Of a stretch of DNA of 64,000 nt, positions 28,988 through 38,827 are shown piece after piece. A program made the translations under genes and the position numbers. Origin of the DNA: CAIMUS01 sp963708455 (GTDB lineage: Bacteria > Pseudomonadota > Gammaproteobacteria > Competibacterales > Competibacteraceae). The stretch's first letter is position 1; every line of letters begins with the position of its first letter. The notes under the pieces were generated by a model, which did no database searches, was not told where the DNA came from, and saw only the letters and a program-made list of their open reading frames with translations. The stretch lies in contig CAVPSQ010000003.1 of assembly GCA_963708455.1 (NCBI GenBank), forward strand, positions 352,045-416,044. Reading direction: 5' to 3'.

Positions 28988-29061
28988 GTAGGAGCGAGCT
29001 TGCTCGCGAAGGGAGCGGTCGCCGCCAGGCCGGCGTGGTTCGCGAGCAAGCTCGCTCCTAC
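28988..29061. repeat. Inverted pair of Pseudomonas-type REP sequences (REPIN)
   Basis: GTAGGAGCGAGCTTGCTCG and onward to CGAA at 28988-29010 is mirrored perfectly at 29039-29061, with a 28-bp spacer. This is the classic extragenic REP hairpin of pseudomonads and other gammaproteobacteria, mobilised by RAYT transposases; none is in this window. A 17-bp tandem repeat, GCTACGCGCCCCTCGCC, follows at 29099-29132. Confidence 0.85.
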
Positions 29062-29116
29062 ATCCCAGATCCCAAAAAATGCGCGGAAAAGACAGGGCGC
29101 TACGCGCCCCTCGCCG

Positions 29117-32100
29117 CTACGCGCCCCTCGCCGCTACGCGGCTATCAGTGTTCAGTAATCCAGTGTTCAGTGGTTCAGAGTGGGGGGACAAACACGCCAA
29201 TCGCCACCCAATGAGGCCACGGACGCGTGAGACGCCGACTCTGCTGCGGGACGCGGCGCGCGCGGAGTGGCAGCCGCGGCTGAGGCCCCAGGACCCGCCA
29301 CGCGCCACCCGGCGGTCACCCACCGCCGGTCCTGGGGGATTTTCACGTGGACCTATGCCGTAATAATTGGGATCATACCAATCGGCGACCCATTCCAGGA
29401 CGTTACTAGCCATATCCTGGCAGCCATAAGGACTGGCCCCTTCGGGATAAGTGCCCACCGGTGTCGTTCCGCGGCCTGAAACGTTGCACTTGTTGCCGTC
29501 CCAGGTATTACCCCAAGGATAGCGGCGTCCGTCCGTGCCCCGCGCCGCCTTTTCCCACTGCGCCTCGGTCGGCAGGTGTTTGCCGCACCATTTAGCGTAA
29601 GCACAGGCATCGTCCCAGGTTACATTGACCACCGGATGGCGCTCTTTACCCGGCTGGAACGCGCTGAGCCACTCTCCCTGGGCCTGATAACCCGTCGCCT
29701 GGACGAACTGCGCGAACTGGGCGTTGGTGACTGGAAACTGGTCAATCCAGTACTCCGTCAGGAAGACCCGATGCACCGGACGTTCATCCGCAGACTCCTC
29801 GCTGCCCATGCTGAACTCACCCGCCGGCACGAACACCAGGGGATGGCCCAACGTCTCGAGCAGGGTGAGAATGCGGGGGCGCAGCGCGGGGGCGACCTGG
29901 GGCAGTTGCCCGTGGAGCAGGCGCAGGATGCGGCCCATATCGGCCAAGAGTGGCTCCAGTACGGCCTTGTCCGCGGCCCGGGCCAGCGCGAGCAGGGCCG
30001 CCAGCGCGACCGCCGGCTGTGCCTCCGCCGCCGCTACCGCCGCGGTCAGGAAGGACGTGGTATCCCACGCCGTCAGTTCAGCCAGGGCATCGGCGGCGGC
30101 CTGGCGCTGCCTCTCGTCCTGCAGCCGTTGCTGTAAGTCGCCGACGATCACTGCCGCCACTTCGCGAAAAGCTTCGGTCGCCAGCGGTTTACAATCGGCC
30201 AGACAGCCGGCAGCCAGGAACAGGTCGCGCTCGCGCAGTGCCTGCAGGAGCGCCGTGGCGTCCCGCTCCAGCCCCGCGTAGAGGCGGATCACTTCCCGCC
30301 ACCAGGTATCGCCGGTTCTGTCCAGCAGTTGGATTCCTTCCCCCCGTGCCTGACAAGCCCGCGCGGTGAGAAATTCCTGGAAGGTCAGATGCACGAAGTC
30401 GTAGGAAGACCGGGATTTCTGCCGCAACAGGCCGGTGTGCGCCATGAGTTCCTCCAGAACGGTATCCGGGTTCGGCAGGGAACCGCCACAGCCGGGCAAT
30501 ACCGCCGTAAGGTACTCCCGCAACTGCTCGTCTTCGACCACCCGCCGGCCGGCGGCATGGAAACAGGCGGCCAACTGGGTCAGGATGTGTTGTTTCTGTT
30601 CCGGCAGCAGGCGCGGCTGGCGGCTGATGCCACGCAGTTTATCCCAGTCGGCAATCAGTAACTTCACTGCCTCCTCGTACAGTTCCACCCGCCGTTCGGG
30701 CAGGCGCCAGTCACGCTCGTACAGCAGGGCGATCAGCGACAGCAGCAGCGGGTTTGTGGCCAGCAGCCGCATGCCGGGGCTGCGCCCCAGCCCGCGCAGC
30801 AACCCGTCGATCCGGCGTTCCCGTTCCTGCGGGTCGGCGGTGTCGGCAAACCAGTTGTGCACGAACCGCGCGATCTGCGCTTCCGTCAACGCCTGCACTT
30901 CCAGTTGACGGTAGCCGTTCAGGGTGCGGGGAAAGCCCGCAATCCGGCAGGTCACGATGATCTGATTGCCTTCCCCATAAGCAGCCCGCAGGCGATTGAT
31001 CTCCGCCACGACCCGGCGTTGTGCCTGGGGGTCGGCCACTTCGTCCAGTGCATCCAGCAGCAGGCATTCCCCCCGCGCCAGCCGCCGGGCCAGCCAGCGT
31101 CGGGCCTGGGGAAACCCCTGTTCCGACAGCGTATCGGCCAGGTAATCCTCGATCGGCCGGCCATCGCGTCCCAGGTGGTTCAGGGTCAGAAACACCGGCA
31201 GCGGGTAGTGGGTTCCCCGGTAGAGCAGTTGCCGCAGGGGCCAGAGCAGCCCCTGGACCCAGACAGGATAGAGCCAGACCACGAGGCTGCCACCCATCAG
31301 CCCCAAGGCCCAGGGGCTGACCAGTGCCTGCCAGGCAGCGACAAGCAGCAGATCAATCCCCAGACAGGCGCCGAAGGCCATGGCGGAACGTGAGGATTTT
31401 ACGAACAAGAGGACCAGTGCAACGAAAAGACCGAAGCCAGTACCCCCGGCGAGAAAGGGATGAGGCGAATAGAATGCCGCGACTATCCAGCCTAGCAGAG
31501 CCGCCAGGCTCAAGATAACAGCGAGGGTAACGGTTTCTAAACCCGACAGGAAACGGCAGGCCGGTTCCAGCCACCGGGTCAGGCGGGTGGGGATCAGGGC
31601 GCGGGCGAACTCGGCCAGCCGCGGGTCACGCTGCACCCCTTGCAGGATCAGGTACTTGAGCAGAGTCGTCTTCCCCGCTCCCGGATCACCGAGCACCACC
31701 AGCCGACGGGACAGAAGCAGCGCTTCCGGGATTTCCACCGTGCGCCCTTCGCCCGCCGGGGCGGCGGTTTCCTCAACCGATCCGGCGTCAGGCGCATCGG
31801 GTCGCAACGCCGCGGACGTGTATTCCCCCACCTTCAGGCTGACATAGATATTTTCCAACTGTAACGGCTTGGCCCGACCGAGGAAGGTGAACTCGCGGTG
31901 CTGCGCCAGCAGGTTGCGCAGATAGCGCCGGGTGTGACGGCGTGCGGACAGGATTGCCGCAAGCCCTGCCAGCCACCGTCCCCAGATTCCCGGCTGGCGG
32001 GTCGGTTTGGTTTGCGACTGCTCCCAGTGCCGGACGGCAACGCTCACCAGGCTGGCGAGATGGTCGGGATTCCTGAAATAGCTGACGACATTTTCCAGCT

Positions 32101-32488
32101 TCAGTTCGCAGCGCAGTTCCCGGATGCACCGATAGTCTTCCGAGTCATCAGCCTCTGCCTCCAGCGGGGCAGATGCCTCACTCTCCTCCGTCAGAAACAG
32201 CAGGCAGGTTTTGCCCGTTTGCCGGGCCTGCCGGTATTCCAGTTCCGTGATGGACTTGTGGGTCGGGTTTTCATGCGGTGGCCGGTAACCATAGCGCCAG
32301 GCAAAGATGCCTACGTACAGATCACAGGTGGCGACATCAGCCAGACACTTGTCCACCGGGAGTTGATCGGTGGCAACATAATCCTCCATGGCGATCACCT
32401 CATGCCCCATCTGCCGGAGCGTGCGGTAGACCGCGGTGCGGTGTTGCTCAAGGTCGCTGCAGGTGGAGGAAAGGTGGATTCTGGCCAT
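29117..32488 (-). CDS. DUF4062-NACHT membrane protein with C-terminal FGE/lectin-fold domain
   Basis: 1,123 residues, intact. A DUF4062-like N-terminus (IHLSSTCSDLEQHR, YVGIFAWRYGY) leads to a NACHT ATPase with Walker A LGDPGAGKTT near 266-274 and Walker B CLLLDALDEV. About four hydrophobic helices (residues about 316-400) are inserted between Walker A and B, which should anchor the ATPase in the membrane. HEAT-like helices follow, then from about residue 880 a formylglycine-generating-enzyme (C-type lectin) fold: FVPAGEFSMGSEE, PVTNAQFAQF, NVLEWVADW, RGGSW and GWRLA. NACHT-lectin fusions are known among bacterial NLR-like immune proteins and DGR targets. It is transcribed alone, downstream of the Nudix gene. 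Confidence 0.85.
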   Translation of the reverse strand: MARIHLSSTCSDLEQHRTAVYRTLRQMGHEVIAMEDYVATDQLPVDKCLADVATCDLYVGIFAWRYGYRPPHENPTHKSITELEYRQARQTGKTCLLFLTEESEASAPLEAEADDSEDYRCIRELRCELKLENVVSYFRNPDHLASLVSVAVRHWEQSQTKPTRQPGIWGRWLAGLAAILSARRHTRRYLRNLLAQHREFTFLGRAKPLQLENIYVSLKVGEYTSAALRPDAPDAGSVEETAAPAGEGRTVEIPEALLLSRRLVVLGDPGAGKTTLLKYLILQGVQRDPRLAEFARALIPTRLTRWLEPACRFLSGLETVTLAVILSLAALLGWIVAAFYSPHPFLAGGTGFGLFVALVLLFVKSSRSAMAFGACLGIDLLLVAAWQALVSPWALGLMGGSLVVWLYPVWVQGLLWPLRQLLYRGTHYPLPVFLTLNHLGRDGRPIEDYLADTLSEQGFPQARRWLARRLARGECLLLDALDEVADPQAQRRVVAEINRLRAAYGEGNQIIVTCRIAGFPRTLNGYRQLEVQALTEAQIARFVHNWFADTADPQERERRIDGLLRGLGRSPGMRLLATNPLLLSLIALLYERDWRLPERRVELYEEAVKLLIADWDKLRGISRQPRLLPEQKQHILTQLAACFHAAGRRVVEDEQLREYLTAVLPGCGGSLPNPDTVLEELMAHTGLLRQKSRSSYDFVHLTFQEFLTARACQARGEGIQLLDRTGDTWWREVIRLYAGLERDATALLQALRERDLFLAAGCLADCKPLATEAFREVAAVIVGDLQQRLQDERQRQAAADALAELTAWDTTSFLTAAVAAAEAQPAVALAALLALARAADKAVLEPLLADMGRILRLLHGQLPQVAPALRPRILTLLETLGHPLVFVPAGEFSMGSEESADERPVHRVFLTEYWIDQFPVTNAQFAQFVQATGYQAQGEWLSAFQPGKERHPVVNVTWDDACAYAKWCGKHLPTEAQWEKAARGTDGRRYPWGNTWDGNKCNVSGRGTTPVGTYPEGASPYGCQDMASNVLEWVADWYDPNYYGIGPRENPPGPAVGDRRVARGGSWGLSRGCHSARAASRSRVGVSRVRGLIGWRLACLSPHSEPLNTGLLNTDSRVAARGA
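29210..29287 (-). other. Candidate DGR variable region in the lectin tip
   Basis: Between RGGSW and IGWRLA, most codons end in C or T while their first two bases vary (for example GGC CTC AGC CGC GGC, later GTC CGT GGC CTC ATT). Lectin-fold DGR targets normally have Asn (AAY) codons here in the template, and adenine mutagenesis turns AAY into NNY. A hairpin GCCGC-GTA-GCGGC lies just downstream of the coding part, as in some DGRs. No reverse transcriptase or template repeat is in the window. Confidence 0.45.
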
Positions 32489-32586
32489 AGGGGTATCAGG
32501 GGGTTCCAGGCGGGGTATCGAGCGATGCCTTCAATGATACGCTCTCTAAACCGACGTTATACAACCCAAGGCTGGTCTCAGGACCA

Positions 32587-32619
32587 TAGCCTGGATTTCG
32601 CTGCGCTCCATCCAAGCTA
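32587..32619. repeat. Intergenic inverted repeat
   Basis: TAGCCTGGAT and ATCCAAGCTA flank a 13-base GC-rich centre, forming a hairpin between the Nudix and NACHT genes and overlapping the Nudix stop codon. It looks like a short dispersed extragenic repeat and may act as a weak terminator for the upstream operon. Confidence 0.5.
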
Positions 32620-33036
32620 CAGTTGCTGCCCCCAATACCTGAGCAATCCCTCACCATTCCGAAAGCCGATGGCATATCGACTCAATTCATCACGCCCAAT
32701 CCAGGCATAATCCACCGACTCCGGATTGAGCCGCACCGTGCCCTCGGTGCGGCACTCGAAATAGAAATTGATGCAATGCATACCACCCGTCTCCAGAGGC
32801 AGGCTGTCCTGATAAAACAGGAAACGGACTGAAATGCAGCGCAGCGACGTTTCCTCCAAGACTTCCTGAATCACCGCCTCTTCGACCGTCCTACCATAAT
32901 CCACCTTACCGCCCGGCAGACACCAACTGGTACCTCCATAACTGCCGGCACTCCGCTGCAACAGGAGCACCCGCCCCTCGGCATCGGCGATAATCGCCCG
33001 CACCGTGGGTACCGGGCGCTGCGTCGTGGTCGTCAT
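32617..33036 (-). CDS. Nudix hydrolase, last gene of the RelA-SLOG-RyR/tubulin operon
   Basis: 139 residues; start ATG 33036 with GGAGG four bases upstream. The Nudix box is GGKVDYGRTVEEAVIQEVLE then ET at about 42-63. The metal-binding Glu58, Glu61 and Glu62 are present, but the first Glu of the consensus is Arg49 and the usual Arg is Gln57. Such enzymes split nucleoside diphosphate-X bonds. Placed 27 bp after the small RyR gene at the end of an operon that starts with a RelA-type synthetase, it could destroy the operon's own nucleotide signal; that role is inference. Confidence 0.8.
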   Translation of the reverse strand: MTTTTQRPVPTVRAIIADAEGRVLLLQRSAGSYGGTSWCLPGGKVDYGRTVEEAVIQEVLEETSLRCISVRFLFYQDSLPLETGGMHCINFYFECRTEGTVRLNPESVDYAWIGRDELSRYAIGFRNGEGLLRYWGQQL

Positions 33037-33063
33037 GCGGCCTCCGGGCCATTATCGGCACAG

Positions 33064-33356
33064 TCAGGAGTCGCGCACAATCCGATACCCGCGGCTGAGG
33101 ATCGCCTTGATCGTCCCCACCGCCGCATTGCGGTCGTACTCCTTCTCGGCCTCGGACAGTTCCTTATATGGCACCAGATCGGGATGCTCCTTGCGCGCGT
33201 CGTTGCGCTGCAGCACCATAAGTCCACCCCTCGCCGCATACGCTGCTGTGCCCAGAGATCATGATTGTGTTTCGCCAATTCTTCGATCAGCGCCGCCAGT
33301 TCCGCCGGAATCTGGACCCCACTGGTTTCGATAGGTTTGGTTCGTACATAGGACAA
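33064..33356 (-). CDS. Small RyR-domain protein (frameshifted as sequenced)
   Basis: Frame one starts TTG 33356 (AGGAG four bases upstream) and reads KPIETSGVQIPAEL then HNHDLWAQQRM. Another frame restores GWTYGAA, and a third gives RKEHPDLVPYKELSEAEKEY followed by DRNAAVGTIKAIL and a TGA at 33064. Together they make one complete RyR repeat, a ligand-binding domain found in ryanodine receptors and in bacterial nucleotide-signal systems. Two single-base insertions, one near 33235 and one near 33215, explain the breaks. Eight bp separate it from the upstream gene. Confidence 0.75.
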
Positions 33357-33364
33357 TTAACTCC

Positions 33365-35837
33365 TCAGGATTGACTGGCCGGTACTGGCCCCAGGTTGTC
33401 GGCTAACGACTCGCCCGCTGCCAGGGTAACGGACTGGACCGCGTGCAGCGCATGCAACAGAAATGCCGGAAACCCGAAATTGAAAGTCGTCAGATCGATC
33501 ATTTCCGCCGTTTCCACCTCCAGGAAACACTCATTGGCTCCAAACAGGTGGCCATACTGGCTGCACAACCGGTCCTGGATGCGCCGGGTGCAGCGGATCA
33601 CCCGCACCCGCCGGGGCAAGTGGTGTTGCGCCACCAGTGGCAACCAGCCGGACGCGAACTCCGGTAAACGCTCGGTTTTCGCCAGCATCTGGCGTAGGAA
33701 GACTTCGGCCTGCTCCAGACCACTCAACTCGATCAAATCCAGTGCATCGAGGCGGCGCACCGGCGCGAACCAGACCGCCGCAAAGTCGGCCAGCCGCTGT
33801 ACCAGCAGCGCCGGATCGGCATGCCAGTGATCCCGCAGCGTCTGGCAATGCCGGTAAGCCGGCAGTTGCGCGGGATCAAGTACACCGGCAGGTAAGAACG
33901 CCAGTGCCTGCCTGGCCCATTCCAGCCACGGGGTAAATCCGACTACCTCACCATACAGCGTGTCCAGCCTGGCGGCAGTAACGACCGTGGTTGCCGTCCA
34001 GCGATCCACTTCGGGAACCGCTGCCGCCGGTTGCCAGCGTTCCGCACAGGCTGTTGCCACTGCCGTACAGAAGGCCTCGAACTCCACTGTCAACGTGGCC
34101 GGACGACGGCGCAAACCGGCCATGATCAGCAACCGCACCAGGTTCGGCCAGAGCTGCGTCCATCGACCAGTTCCAGATAAAACCGCCGCAACACCCCATA
34201 AGCACGTCAGATAAGCGGCATGCGCCTGCTCCAGTGCCGCTAGCCGCGTTCCGAGGGCCTGCTGTTCTTTAAGAAAGGCGGCACGCTGGAAAAACCGGCG
34301 GCGGTACCAGGGATAACGGTCATACAGGGCAGCAATAGCCTCACGGGTAGCGTGCTGGAGTTGCTGATTCTCCTGCACCTGCGCCGCCAGTTCCCCGGCT
34401 GCCACGAAAAACTGCTCGCCGGTCGTCATGAGCAATTGCCAGGCAGCCGCGACCTCGGGCAATGCCTGCTGCAGATAAGCATTCAAACAGTCCCAGCTTG
34501 CCGTGAAAAAGCGAACTGGCGCCGACCGTTCCGCGCCGGCATCGGCAGTCACTGCCTGAAACGCGGCCACGGCGGCAGCCACCGTGGCGCCCGGTTCGGC
34601 GTTGGGTAACGTGGCCGGCGCCGCCATTCCGCAATGCCGGCTCAACTCCGGAATCCAGCCGGCATAGCAGGCGCTGACGCCTGCGGCGAACGGTTGCTGG
34701 CAGCGGGTTTTCTGCAGCTCGTCCAGCCCGGCGGCCAGCGCCGCCAGATAGAAACGGCCACCGGCGAGATAGCCGTGGCTGTCGGCCAGCACACTATCAA
34801 GCGCCTCGCGGAACTGCTGCTCCAGAAGGAGAGGAACGGGTTCCAGCCGTTGCTCCAGTCCTTTTCCTGGCCTGGTCGAATTCTTTTTCGAAAATGCTGA
34901 GCGCCTGTCCGCTTTCCGGCGGACCCCAGAGGATCGGCGGGCAGATTGGCTACCGTTTCCGGCACACTGGCGTAGAACCCGGTAAATACCCGCTCGCACT
35001 CCTGCAGCGAGTGCCGGGCCTGCCCTCCCAGGAAATCCCGCTGCGACGGGGAAAGCGTGGTTCGGATCAAGCAACCCCTGCTGGCACAGCGCCTGCTGAA
35101 ACCGGGCTTCCAGATGTTCCAGCGTCGCTTCCCGGAGGTAAATCAGCCGCTGCGCTCCCAGTGCCGAATAACCGGCTTTGCGCCCGGCTACCTGCTGCCG
35201 GTCCCGGACGGTGGGATACCCCAACCGCTGAACGATGGCCACCAGGTCGGCGTCGCCACTCTCCCGGACCAGCAGTTCCAGCAGATCCGGCAGGGCCACC
35301 GCCGTTTGCAGGCGCTGCTCGTCTTCGGAGCTCCGCCGATAGAGTTCCAGCGGCCATTGATACACCAGCACGGCATTCAGAAAAGGCAGGGCGCCCAACG
35401 GCGGTTCGAGTTCCAGGAAGCAGTGCCGGCTGCGCTGTTGGGTCTCATCCTCGCCGGTGGGCGGCGCTACGAAGACCGTCAGCGTCAGCGATTGATTGCC
35501 TGGCAGCGTGGCGCCCAGCACCTGGCTGATGTTCGCCAACTGCCCGCTCAAAACTGCTCCCTCTATCTGCCAGGCGGCAAGCCAGCACCTTGACCTCGAT
35601 ACTGGAAGCCCGTCCCTGGGCCTGATCGGCCACTGCGAGCAACAGCTCCCGCAGTTCCTGGGCAGGGTTTTCGCGGGGTAGGAACAGGCGGCACAGCGCC
35701 CCGCCGCCCGCCGGGGACTGCAACGTGTCGGCCAGCCAGCGGGTAAACCGCTGGCCGGTCTCACCTAACCCGCAGAGCACCAGTGGGGTCTGGCGCCCGG
35801 CCTGCAGCGGCCAGGGCGGAACCAGTACGGTATCCAT
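33365..35837 (-). CDS. Large unknown protein of tubulin operon, tubulin-like first loop (frameshifted)
   Basis: From ATG 35837 the product begins MDTVLVPPWPLQAGRQTPLV, then LCGLGETGQRFTRWLAD at about 21-37. This matches the glycine-rich first loop of the neighbouring tubulin-like protein (ILIGLGGAGQQIVLRTKR). The frame shifts near 35575 and twice around 34880-35070, then runs as a helical, Gln/Ala-rich protein with ELYRRSSEDEQRLQT and ends FNFGFPAFLLHALHAVQS near the C-terminus. Total about 820 residues. I cannot name a family; a divergent tubulin-superfamily partner is possible. It starts two bases after the tubulin-like gene stops, so the two are tightly coupled. Confidence 0.65.
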
Positions 35838-35839
35838 CC

Positions 35840-38789
35840 TTACCCCAGTACGCCATCGATGTACTTATCGACGTCCATCCCATAGCCGCGCGGCGGCTTC
35901 TCCAGAAAATCCTGCAGCGCCCGGATTTCCTGATAGGTCAGCCGGGCACTGATCAGGCGCGAGAAATCCCGGCTTTCCAGCTTCCGGCAGACCTTGGCGA
36001 TGTAGTCTTCGATACAACGGCGCAACTCATCCCGTGCCATCGCGCGCACCCGTTCCCGCAGCAGATTCGCCAGCACGTCGAACAGATTGTCGGTGCGGTG
36101 GGGAACGTAGTCATCTTTCACTTCCGCGTACATATCACGGAACAGCAGCCAGACCTTCGGGTCATCGTAATTCAGTTGCCGGATGGCGGCCTGATCGCAG
36201 GTGAATTTGTGCCCCTTGGCCAGTTTCTGGTCGTGAATGACATCGATACTCGGCACGATCGCCATGCCCAGCACGCGCAGAACCTTGTTATCGATTTCAC
36301 CGGCGGGGAACAGATCGGGGACATTCATCTCGAAATAGCTGTCCACGTGATAGGTCGGGCTGATCTGTTCGTGATAGGCATCGCGGGCCTCGCGCAAGCC
36401 ATTGAGAAAATAGGCGGGAATGGCGGCGGCATAGTTGAGCATCCAGATATGGCAGGGGTCGCGGGTGGTGGAATAGGCCAGATCGGAGCGGATGTGAAAC
36501 CGCGCCTTGGTATCCTCGGCGATGTGCTCGTAGCGGGGCACATCCGCCTCGTGATCGTAAAATCCCAGATTGATAATCTTGTCCATCTGCGCCGCCCGTT
36601 CGGGAGTGATATGACCGCGATCGAAACTCCACAGGGCGGCGGACAGGCGGAACAAATGATCGAACTGCTGCCTGACGAAGGCCGTGGGATCGCCGCTCTC
36701 CTGGGCCAGCGACTCCAGCGCCTGATCCACGGTAATCTCGGTCAGGTAAGCCAGTTTATCCCGGCAGTAATCGAGGAACAGAGCAATGAGCTTACCGGGA
36801 CCCTGCTGATGCCGGTGCAGATAATCTTCAGCGTTATAGACCGCCGCATCCTGAATGAACTGCTCATAAGGCAGCGTGATCGCATCCCACAACCGGCTTT
36901 GCTGCTGATTCGGGATCACCACCACCCGGCCATAGCCCAGCAGGACGTGGTTAGGCCGGTTGCGCAGGATTTCCAGGTTTTTCTCCTCATTGGCAACCCG
37001 TTTACGCAATTCGTTTTCGGTGTCGAGCAGCGCTCTGGCGATCTCCGAGGGGTTCGGCACGGCGATGGCCGCAGCGGTTTCTACGCGGTGCAGCAACGCT
37101 TCGTAGCACTGCTTTTCCTGCTCGAGGTTGAGTTGCGCCTTCAGCGCGGTCAACTCTTTGCCGGCCTCGTCGGCCCAAAGCAGGGCCGTTTTCTTGCGAG
37201 GACCACCGACGACAGGCATATATCTGGATTGTACGGCAATGGCGAGCAGTCCCTGGGCATTGTGCTGGAAGTTATTGAGTTGTTTATCGGCCTCTACCCG
37301 TTCCTGAGACACTTCGTCGAGCAGACGCTGCAAGTGATCCGCCAGGTTAGCCGTCCATTCGCGCCGGCTGGCCGAGTCGATACGCGGGTTGCCGGCGAGT
37401 TCTTTTAAACGCTGATCCAGGTTTTGCAGCAGGTTTTCGCTGAATACCCGTCCGGCTCCCTGATAGCCGGCTGTCAGGCTTTGTACCAGGTTATTCCTGG
37501 CCCCATCGAAATTCGCCTGCAGCAGGGCCGGAAAGGCGGGGTCGGCGATCTCGAAATTCTGCAGGGTCAGGGCCACCGGCGCCTGGTCGGGACACAGGTG
37601 GGCGCGCACGTGGTTGCGGGTCAGATTGATCTGCTTGATAAAGCTGTCCACTTCCTGGGCAGTTTGTTGCCGAGTCCTGGTCGCTTCTTCGGCAGACCGG
37701 CCCGACTCGAGCTGTTGCAGGGCCGTCGAGCACAGCGCCAGGGCGTTGTGCGCCGCCAGCAGCCGGTGCAGTTCCGGGGCGGGATAGTGGATGGAGCTGA
37801 TCCCCAGGCTGGAATAACGGGCGTAGCGGCCCTCCCAGATCCGGGGCGAGGCGACGTTGATATGAGCCAGCAGGTTATCCGTGACGCTGGTGATTCGATA
37901 GGACATCGCGCCGATGGAGAGAAACAGCGCATTGGCGACGGTCTCGCACAGGGCCTGCAACATCGTCGATGTTTTCGCCATATTCATTGCGGCCATCGAT
38001 CACGTGAAAGAGGTCATAAGGCGCTTTATCGGCCTGCACCTGGACGTCACCATAGCGCATCCGGTAGGGGATAAAGTGTTTATCCCCATACATGATGCTT
38101 TGCAGGTTATCGATTTCGGCCAGCGCCGCGTAGGCATTCTGAGAAACCCGGTAGGCAAACGCCTTGTTGCGATAGACCCACGGGATCAGGAAGAAACCGT
38201 GGATGAGTGAGTTAGGGCATTGATGGCGTAACAGCAGTCCCATATCGAGGAAGGTGCCGCTGCCGGTACCTCCCGCCAGGGAACCACAGACATAGATTTC
38301 CAGATCCCGCCGGGAGAGATCGAAATCGGTCGTCGCTCCCAGCCGCTCCCGCGCGGTATGCATGTGCGTTTCCAGTTGCAGATCGTTCAAGGCGGTGATC
38401 AGGGTATCGATGCGCCGCTGAATCTCGATGATGTGGTAAAACAAAGCCAGTCGTCCATTCTGGCGCACGGCCCCCGCCCCGTGGCTGATGGCGCCGACCG
38501 GCACGGGCTTGATGTACCATTGGTTGACGACCGGCGTGGCGCTGATGAAATCGCTGGGCTGGCTGACCTGCAGATGCAGAAACTCCTGCGGCTCGATGGC
38601 GTAGTCCCGGCTGCCGCTGGCCGAGCGCATCTTCAGCGCTTCGTCATCGGTATCCAGACACAGAATCTTGATGGAAGGCGGTAAGACGCCGTAGGTATCC
38701 AGGAAAAAGCGCTTGGTGCGCAATACGATCTGCTGCCCGGCGCCACCCAGGCCGATCAGGATGGTTTTACGGAATTCAGGGTTTGCCAT
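35840..38789 (-). CDS. Tubulin/FtsZ-like GTPase (Tubulin_2 type; one frameshift)
   Basis: About 980 residues. Start ATG 38789 with AGGA seven bases upstream. The GTPase core has loop T1 GLGGAGQQ (13-20), GAGAVRQNGR near 104-113 and the tubulin signature GGTGSGT at 173-179. A long C-terminal helical region follows (DNLFDVLANLLRERVRAMAR). The frame changes once near 37970, between EYGENID and MLQALCETVANALF, through a single-base difference. Family members are large filament-forming GTPases of unclear role, often beside vWA proteins. It is coupled to the unknown gene at 35837 and lies 38 bp after the vWA gene. Confidence 0.8.
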
Positions 38790-38827
38790 GGAGTTTTCCT
38801 ACTCTAATGAAATAATCAGCTTTCAAT

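Noticed and set aside
29117..29850. Functional sulfatase-modifying (FGE) enzyme
   Set aside because: The FGE fold here is a C-terminal domain of a NACHT protein with a variable tip and no sulfatase nearby; a lectin-like binding role is more likely.
32300..32488. TIR domain at the start of the NACHT protein
   Set aside because: LSSTCSDLEQHR and the YVGIFAWRYGY strand fit DUF4062 better than TIR, and the BB-loop and catalytic Glu context are missing.
35783..38074. Plus-strand ORFs up to 541 aa opposite the tubulin-like gene
   Set aside because: The minus strand has the GGTGSGT motif and operon spacing; the plus frames show no motifs.
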